From: Aspidiotus rigidus
Lineage: Eukaryota; Arthropoda; Insecta; Hemiptera; Diaspididae
Assembly: GCA_035079385.1 (NCBI GenBank)
Contig: JAVHKY010000025.1
Coordinates: 21,345,294-21,409,293, forward strand
Reading direction: 5' to 3'
Length of the DNA stretch: 64,000 bases
A program made the translations under genes and the position numbers. Below are positions 57,158-64,000 of the stretch, one piece after another. The notes under the pieces were generated by a model that did not search any database, was not told the origin of the DNA, and worked only from the letters and a program-made list of their open reading frames with translations. Within the stretch, counting starts at the first letter, position 1. Each line of letters opens with the position of its first letter.

Positions 57158-60100
57158 GTAAGTAATCAATATTATAATCTTTGATAATAGTCAAACCTTT
57201 GACGCGAGACAAAGCTATAATGTTTCCTAATTCTGAGGATTTAGTAAAGAATTGAATGATAATACGAAAATCGAAACAACACTTTTCGATATCCTGCGAC
57301 CGCGAATCTGTCATGTTATTATTGCGTGTATCGAGATATATTCAAGCAAAAATCTTGATCCGATTCCTTTATGAAATGAACGAACGATGAATTGTGGAAA
57401 GGAAAAGAGGAAAGACTTTAGTGAACGCGTAGATAGAAGACTTGGAAAATTCTAGGGGTCTTTTTATTGTGTTCGTGATACAACGCGGAAAAATATGACG
57501 AGCGAATTTCATTTGAAAATCAACCCACGATAACTCGTAGTTGGAATAATCCAATTTACAATATATCGTCGCTATATTTGCTCGTTCATCACATATTACG
57601 TGTATATTCTATAATCGTATCATTTTCTCTGTCGTTTGGAGTTTTGTTAAATCAATCTTTTTATTAAATGGTTTTCGTCACCTTTTTTTTCTTCTTTCTC
57701 TCTAGTTCTCCGTGGCTCTTGACGCTCTCTTTGTTTTCGCGTTTTTATTGTCTTTCCTCGGTAGTATTACATTGCATCGACGCTCGCTGCAATTGTGTAT
57801 AGCGGACACTAGTTGATGGCAGCGACGAAGAAAACGTTTTTTCGCTATAGCAACGGGCGAGCGTAAGCGTCGTAAACGCGCCCGGCGCGGCGCGGTCGAA
57901 CGCGTTCGCGAAGTATATGAAATTTTAACTATTCTCAAGACATTAAATTTTTATGATGATTAATGTTCGCATCATCATCTATGCGACGGCGAAACATTAA
58001 GAATTAATGATAAATTTATTAGATCGAAAAAGTTTCGCTCCTTCGAGTTTACATAGGACACGATCGTAAGTTTTCTTGTGATGTACGTATAGTATTAAAA
58101 TAAAGACGGATAAAAAAAAAAAAAATAAAAAAAATAAAAAGTCTTGAAAATTAATTTACATTCTCGAAAGAGGGAAAAAGTCCCAAAAGTAATTCATCTT
58201 TATTCGGCCAGCATTGTCCGCACGTGTCTACAGTACGTCCAGATATTCTAGCATTAAGATTAAATAATGCAGAGAGAATTTTAAAACCGTTTATTGTCGT
58301 GCTCGAAGCCCCGCTGCGTCGTTGTGTCGCAAATTGCAAGGTGTTCCCTTGTTGGCCGTTCTTGCGGGTTAAAATTTATGATGAAATTTTCTTTCTTTTT
58401 TTCGCGTAGTAGTCTGAAAAATATCCTTACGCCGCCATTTGCTCCACGTTTAATTGTCAATTTTCGACACGCGGCTTTTGTATACTATTTTAGTCTGATC
58501 CATCGAAATGATGTCCGGACGAAGGAGTAGAAAAACGTCCTAACTGAGCAGAAAAATTTTGAATCTTCGACTTTTTCCAGTAATTGTTTAATGCTTCGGA
58601 AAATTTCCAAAACGAATCTTGTTGTCTTGCGCGCGGCGGCGCTTGGTAACTCCATCTTATATCTAACGTTGAAATATAAATTGAAATAGGGGCCCTTGAC
58701 CTTATTTTTATCGTGATTGCATGGTAAGGAGATGGCTACCTCGATCAAAATTCACCTGAAATCGTATTTGTGTTGATTTCTACCGTTTTCTGTTCGTTTG
58801 TTTGTTTCTTCGTATGTATGCCTTCGTTTTTGAATTCTACAAGTAGAGGCTGTACCAATCCTCAAAGCAAATTTTGTTCTAAAATTAGTTTCAATCGTTT
58901 GTTCTGCGTTCGTGCTAGAATTGAATGTACAAACTAATTTAAAGTAGTTAAAATCTTAAAATATCTGCGTTTGCACTCATAAAAATCATAATATTATTAT
59001 GCTTGTAATGTACTGAAACAGTCTGTATTTTCCGACATAAATTTGATGGTAAATTTACAGTTTATCTCATTACGTTTTCAAGCGAATTCACTGCAAATTT
59101 TTCTTTTTTAATGATTTAAACATCCATGTACGACTGCACTAATGATGGCAAATGAAGCATCACTCATCCACCAAACAAGCATTTCGAGTTGTAGAAGAAA
59201 GACGATTATTAAGAGAAAAAAAAATGTTATTTCAATTGGTCTAAAATTTTGATCTCGTTTTCTTTCAGCATCTCATATTAACATTGTTAATTGTTATTGA
59301 TCACATCCTGTTTGACAAATTACTCTGAAATTTGACGTTTCAAGGTATTTTTGGTCCAAGTTTAGAATTCAGGGTCGAGAATACTATTGAAATCCTTTTA
59401 TCTTCTATGAATTTCAAAATTGGTGGATTAGTTTACTCGAGAGATTAAAGTCTTGCAATATTGGTACAATTTCAACCTCTAAATACCTCACCTCCGCCCC
59501 CTCCCGCTGGGAAGGAGCTTAGCTCGCGACAAGAATGATATTTGGGAGATTTCATGGTGAATGAAGAAGAGGCGTAGTTTATACTGTTGTAAATGTGAAT
59601 TATTGTTGTGGGTGGTAACACTGGAGCTGATCAGCTACTCATAGGCGCGGCTCCTATCGACCCCTTGGTTTTCAATGATTCGCTTCAGTCTAAATTCTCT
59701 GCCATTAAAGGAGAAACTAGTTCGTCCACGTTCAGGGTTTCTTGTAACTGAGCCGCAGCACTAGCCTTATCCGAAAAGTTGAATTCCTCAAGATCGTACG
59801 GCGTACACCGTATTCAATTTTCTTAGTATGTCGTTTCTCGAATTGCAGTGCATGATAATATCAGCTAGGACCCTGTCTGTGATGGAGTTCACGATTAGAG
59901 ACTTCGTTTTTGGGTCGAGTTCTTCGTTGATTCTTTCCGTGTGATCCTCGAGACTGCTTACTGAAGATCAGATTTATTCAGAATCGCCATTATTGATAGT
60001 TTACCGAATCCATAAGTTTCTGTTGAGCATTTTCCTCCATGGCCCGTTAGCCTATATTAATAACGAGTTCGAGCACGAAAGCTCGTAAAGACCTTCTTAC

Positions 60101-60321
60101 GGGGAAGATTTGGGGATGGAGGAGTGCTAGTCCATAGCCTGCTATAATTGAAAATGAAAGCCGAGAACAAGCTCCAATTCAATTTCTTTCATTCAACACC
60201 CAAGGTATAGTCCGCAACAGTTACCCAGAATACATCCAAAACGAAAGTACGAGAAAAAAACGAAGTGAAAGCAGCTGACCAGGTCCAGTGCTACCACCCT
60301 CAACAATTATTCCATTTATGG
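57158..60321. other. Start of the next intron, no further exon found
   Basis: Unique-looking to about 58.8 kb, then AT-rich. I searched for an RRM3 start (TVYCGG-like) and found none. An A-rich run lies near 58108-58140. Confidence 0.45.
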
Positions 60322-60589
60322 CAGGGTTGCCAGTTTCTGGAAAACGGGAAAAGTCAGGGAATTTGGGTGTTCATGGAGAAGTCAGGGAAAAGGCAGGGAA
60401 TTTTGGCTAAGAGTCAGGGATTTTTTCGAGACTCGCGGCTAAATAATCTGAGATAGGCGTACTCCAGACTCTTGTCTTGAAAAATATTTTTTTTTTTTTC
60501 TTTTTGAGTCGAAAAAGGGTGGAGATTTTAGTCTGGAAAAGCCTGGGAAAGTCAGGGAATTTTTTCTCAGGAAAAAACTGGTCACCCTG
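60322..60589. mobile_element. 268-bp MITE with CAGGGTTGCCAGTTT ends
   Basis: The left end CAGGGTTGCCAGTTT (60322-60336) is the inverted match of the right end (CAGGGTGACCAGTTT read in reverse complement, 60575-60589). The interior repeats GGGAAAAGTCAGGGAATTT-like words several times and holds a T-run. CAGGGTTGCCAGTTT ends with AGTCAGGGAAT interiors are familiar from dispersed arthropod repeats; hAT-like ends are possible. No convincing 8-bp duplication. Confidence 0.7.
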
Positions 60590-61435
60590 TATGAAGCCCG
60601 ATGAAATAAATTTGAAATTCTCTTCTAATTCCGCCCCTGGATTTTTTAAAAATAGAATTATTTAATGTACTTTTTTCTCGCAAAATTACATATGAACCGT
60701 TCTTCAAGCCGACGGCGGTCTCCTCTATATTTTTAGCGTAGACTAGTGTGAGCCACAAAACCAAAAAAAAAACGCGCAGCTCACTTCAATCACGGGATCT
60801 GTCTCATTAACCACGTTATCTGAGGCGAGCTGGAAACCCATCTCTTATGGGGGATTTTTTAAGATAATGTATCATTCAAGCTAAGTTTTCCCATGTCCCT
60901 TTCCTTTTTACGAAGTTAATTTTTCGTGCCCTCTCACCCTACGACCTTTCCGCATTCATCGTAGGTGAAAAGCCCCGGAGTGTATCGATTGACCAGAATC
61001 TGTGTGACAGACTCTCAAGGATATCTTCAACCCTGTGGTATGTCTACCTCTATCAACCTCTGTCCCACAGGTCGTCTTACAAGAGTTCCGACATGTGGTA
61101 CAAGTGCACCAGCTAGCGCAGCGATTCGCTCTATGGAATCACATTTGGCCACTTCAAGCACACGTACATAGGAGATGTATTTTGACCATTTTGTTCAGAC
61201 TTCTTCGCAGTTGGCGCTGGTAGAATTTCTAGAAAGCTGCGCCCAGCTCTCGCTCTCCCGTGCAAGAGTATGGGTATAGCAACCCCGATCTTTGTCCGCC
61301 TCTGTTCTCGAAGACTCTTTTCCTCAGTCTCTGTGCGGCATTAGGGACTTCCCGTTGGCTGATTTCTGCGTTTGGTCCCTTCTCTTTATCCCAACTATTT
61401 CCCCAAAATAGTAGAACTCATTGACCTTTCAACAT
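60590..61435. other. No gene seen
   Basis: Mixed-composition intron with no recognised gene or transposon. A 68-codon frame at 60965-61171 has no known motif. Confidence 0.4.
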
Positions 61436-61568
61436 GGAACCTGTTTTATGGGGGGCTTTTTGAGAAATTTTCCGTGCGCCGTGCGCCGTCCAGTATATAT
61501 GATAGGAGGGGGACATAGAAAAAATTTCGACTCTCGAGCCATATAATTTGACTCATAAAACAGGTTCC
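61436..61568. mobile_element. 133-bp MITE, GGAACCTGTTTTATG family
   Basis: Perfect 15-bp inverted ends: GGAACCTGTTTTATG (61436-61450) and its reverse complement (61554-61568). The body holds a GTGCGCCGTGCGCCGTCCAG word, also found near 24520-24542, and one monomer TATATATGATAGGAGGGGGA ... AAATTTCGACTCTCGAGCC like those in 6329-6694. Probably a minimal, one-monomer member of the family. Confidence 0.8.
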
Positions 61569-61719
61569 CTGTGTTCCTCGTTTAATTTCGTTAAGGAAGC
61601 CGTCGTTTTTTCTATTTCTCAACAGTAGAAATTTCTCAAAGTTCCCCCTTCCCGTTGAAATCTATGGTTGTATAATCAGAAACATTACCTAGCTTAATGA
61701 TTGGAATTTTTTCAAGTGC

Positions 61720-61802
61720 CCTCCTCCACCTCCCGGGACCTATAATTTATAGCTCGATGATCGGAACTTCTTCGAGTTCACTTCCTTAGTTGGAATTCTT
61801 CC
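61720..61802. repeat. Fragment of the GACTTGG/GGAATTT monomer family
   Basis: GATTGGAATTTTTTCAAGTG, GCTCGATGATCGGAACTTCT and TTGGAATTCTTCCATG fragments read as inverted or rearranged monomers. Weak. Confidence 0.4.
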
Positions 61803-64000
61803 ATGTCACTTTCCTGATATCTTTAGCTTGTCATCATCGTCGTCGTTGACTTGCAAGCGGTAGGCGGTGTTGATGCACTGGAAGAAGGTGAGCCCAACGT
61901 AACCACAAGCCTTTTTCTTACCGTGTTCTTGGTCTCCCTCTGGATCCTCTTCTGGCTGGTGTGCATTTGGAAATACCTTGAGGTAATCGATCCGCATCCA
62001 TCCGTTCTTCTAACCCACGGATCACATTTTCAAAAATTGGTTACTAAGATTTCAGTAATTTTTCCTTTTTTTTTCACTTCCTCGTAATTTTTGACACCCT
62101 TATCGCGGACTGCAAAAATAGGCTCCATGGGCCACGGGTTGCCCACGCCGGGTTTTATGCAACTCCGATTAATCACATTTCGACTTTTCCTCCTCCATGG
62201 AGACTAGCGGGTATTGAACATGACCACCATGAACGGCTTCTACCACAGCCCATCGACTCACTCTTCAAATATAATTTTCAGAAACGATAAGAACGCAAAA
62301 ACTTACTATCCATTTCAAGCGCAGACTTTGAAGACGCCTCCCTCTGGACTTTCGTATTTTTACTGCTCGATTCGCACAAGCTTTCCTTCTTTTTCTTTTT
62401 TAGACAACTTTCGAAAACTTTCAAATAAAAATAAAAAATTGAATTGAACTTCCCTCGAGGAAAACACTGCGGAAAAAAGTGTAGACTCGCTCCGTTTTTT
62501 TTTGTTCCAAGTTTGATTATCAATTGTTCGTTATAATTTGTTCATCTCGGTCTCCAGCTAATCATCTTCTTTTCTCAGTACATCCCTCGATAACCTTGGT
62601 ATACTTATTTTCAGTACTTGGGAATTTTCCGCGAGTACAATTTTAAAATTATTACCGTTCCCGCTACACCACTTCTCCGCGCGCACGTCGAACAAATTGG
62701 ATGTGAAAAGCTTATCTTCAAACGTTTTTCTTTTCAATTTACAACGTTTCAGATTTTTAACAGATAATTAATCAGTGCGTCGCGAGCTAGCGCGAAGAAG
62801 CCGTGGCGAAGTTTTCCTCTGTACAAAAGCGAACAGCGTCGGTATAGCGTATTGAAAAATTATTCAATCGATTAGAAATTTTATGATCGAATGATAATTT
62901 CTAAAGAAAACTTGGTCGAAAATGAGAGCAGAAAAAAAAAGAAAGACGAACAAGAAAATAAAAAAAAAAAGAAAAGGAATTACTCCGCGCACAAAAGAGA
63001 AACTTGTTTTTCGCTTTGATAATTAACGGTACAGCGTTGAACTTTCTTCTCCTTTTCGGTATCGCCCTTAGCGTTAAACTAATTTAAAAGTAACAACAAA
63101 CTTTGGCCGGATGATTCCGAAATAAGAATAAATTATGTAATGTATGCGAGTTTGAGAGGCGCACACCGTACACAGCGCGGACAAATCCACGGTAATAAGT
63201 TAAACTGAAACGGAGGTCGTGAAAGTTAATTAAAATCCAAATTATGGTCTGGAGTAGAGAAAAAGAACGCGAAAAAGAAGACGACAGAAAAAAAAAAAAA
63301 AAAAAAAAAGACCACAAACGAGAATGCGAAACAGCAAACGCAAATAAAGAAACAGAAAAAAAAAAAAGGAACCAACTTACAGAAATGAGAAAAGTTGAGA
63401 GTAAATGTATTTAGTACGTTCGCCCTTCGTGTAAATAATAAGTTTTCTATCGGGAATGAAGACGAGGGAGCAAATTTTTTCTTCTTTATATATGTTTGTA
63501 TCGACCATTAAAAATACGAAGGAAGTATAGAAAGGCGAATGAGGAACTTCTCAAAAACCTGACGAGTGAAGAAAAATATATGTATACTTACATAGCGCAT
63601 ATGGAGAAGACAAACTACTAAAGTATGGTATAACGAAAATAAAAAGCGAAATCCCACGGGTGCGAGTCTTTGACGAAATAAGACAGAAAATATGATGGAA
63701 AGGAGTGAAGAAAATATCCGCGTATATACGGTTCGCAGAAATACTGCATGCGCCCAAGTCTGAATAGGGCTATACAACAAGGGAGAACATTGCATATTGT
63801 TCTTTAAATTAATGGAATTTTCTTCTCGATCGTCGGAAAATACTGTGTTGTCGAAAAATACGCGCGAGAGAAAATTGAGTATATATATATACACTTACAC
63901 ACACGTTGAAAAACCGTACACTCGTATTCTACAGACTAGAGATACATGTACGAATTAGATATTTTCATCTTCCAAAACGTATATCGCAATAAGTCAACTT
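61803..64000. other. No gene seen; unique-looking from about 62.5 kb
   Basis: Contains several A runs (near 62930, 62960, 63290-63309, 63357). Frames up to 128 codons (63508-63894, minus) are hydrophobic-rich but show no signal of a real gene, such as a splice site or known domain. Confidence 0.45.

Noticed and set aside
63508..63894. Hydrophobic 128-codon minus-strand frame
   Set aside because: Rich in Phe/Leu/Ser from AT-rich antisense of GAA/AAA runs; no recognisable family.

Overview
The window is animal nuclear DNA, almost certainly from an arthropod and probably an insect. There is no bacterial-style gene packing. Coding sequence sits in small exons with GT-AG splice sites, introns are tens of kilobases long, and the bulk is AT-rich intron filled with decayed transposons. 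I cannot name the species.

One host gene runs left to right through most of the window. Three spliced exons (15733-15820, 32978-33053, 57055-57157) together encode the second RNA-recognition motif of a TIA-1/TIAR/Rox8-type RNA-binding protein. They are in phase, have consensus splice sites, and are separated by introns of about 17.2 and 24.0 kb. I did not find the exons for RRM1 or RRM3, so the gene probably extends past both ends of the window. Nested in the second intron on the opposite strand is an apparently intact single-exon reading frame of 311 codons (46973-47908) for an uncharacterised, mostly disordered protein.

The rest is mobile and repetitive DNA. From 1 to 9 kb there is a pogo/Tigger-like transposase remnant, a distant inverted repeat pair, and at least five short inverted-repeat elements (5729-5885, 6329-6694, 7294-7566, 7699-7958, 8164-8769). 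From 17.8 to 21.5 kb there is a LINE junkyard: a plus-strand RNase H-tail fragment, a 5'-truncated and frameshifted minus-strand non-LTR retrotransposon, and an internally deleted Penelope-like element. From 23.4 to 26.2 kb there is a composite of nested elements, including an 844-bp foldback element that encloses three 38-bp repeats loaded with TGACGTCA, followed by an LTR-element integrase tail. From 29.7 to 32.0 kb a roughly 415-bp tandem repeat is split by a LINE 3' end with a very long TC tract. A second Penelope-like remnant lies at 55.6-56.5 kb.

The strangest segment is 35.6-37.9 kb. It is a very AT-rich block with two adjacent minus-strand Lys/Asn-rich broken reading frames, one a coiled-coil protein and the other a CxxC...CxxC zinc-ribbon protein, and it looks unlike the flanking intron. 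It resembles an old insertion from an AT-rich virus or large mobile element. A 1.1-kb second insertion flanked by an exact 9-bp duplication later split the first frame.

Between these lie blocks of apparently unique, ACG/CGT-rich sequence (roughly 4.2-5.7, 13.0-15.7, 21.5-23.0, 32.0-34.9, 39.2-40.2, 41.8-42.8, 45.9-48.7, 51.5-52.3, 57.2-58.8 and 62.5-64 kb) in which I see no further genes. All calls come from reading the sequence; no database search was possible.
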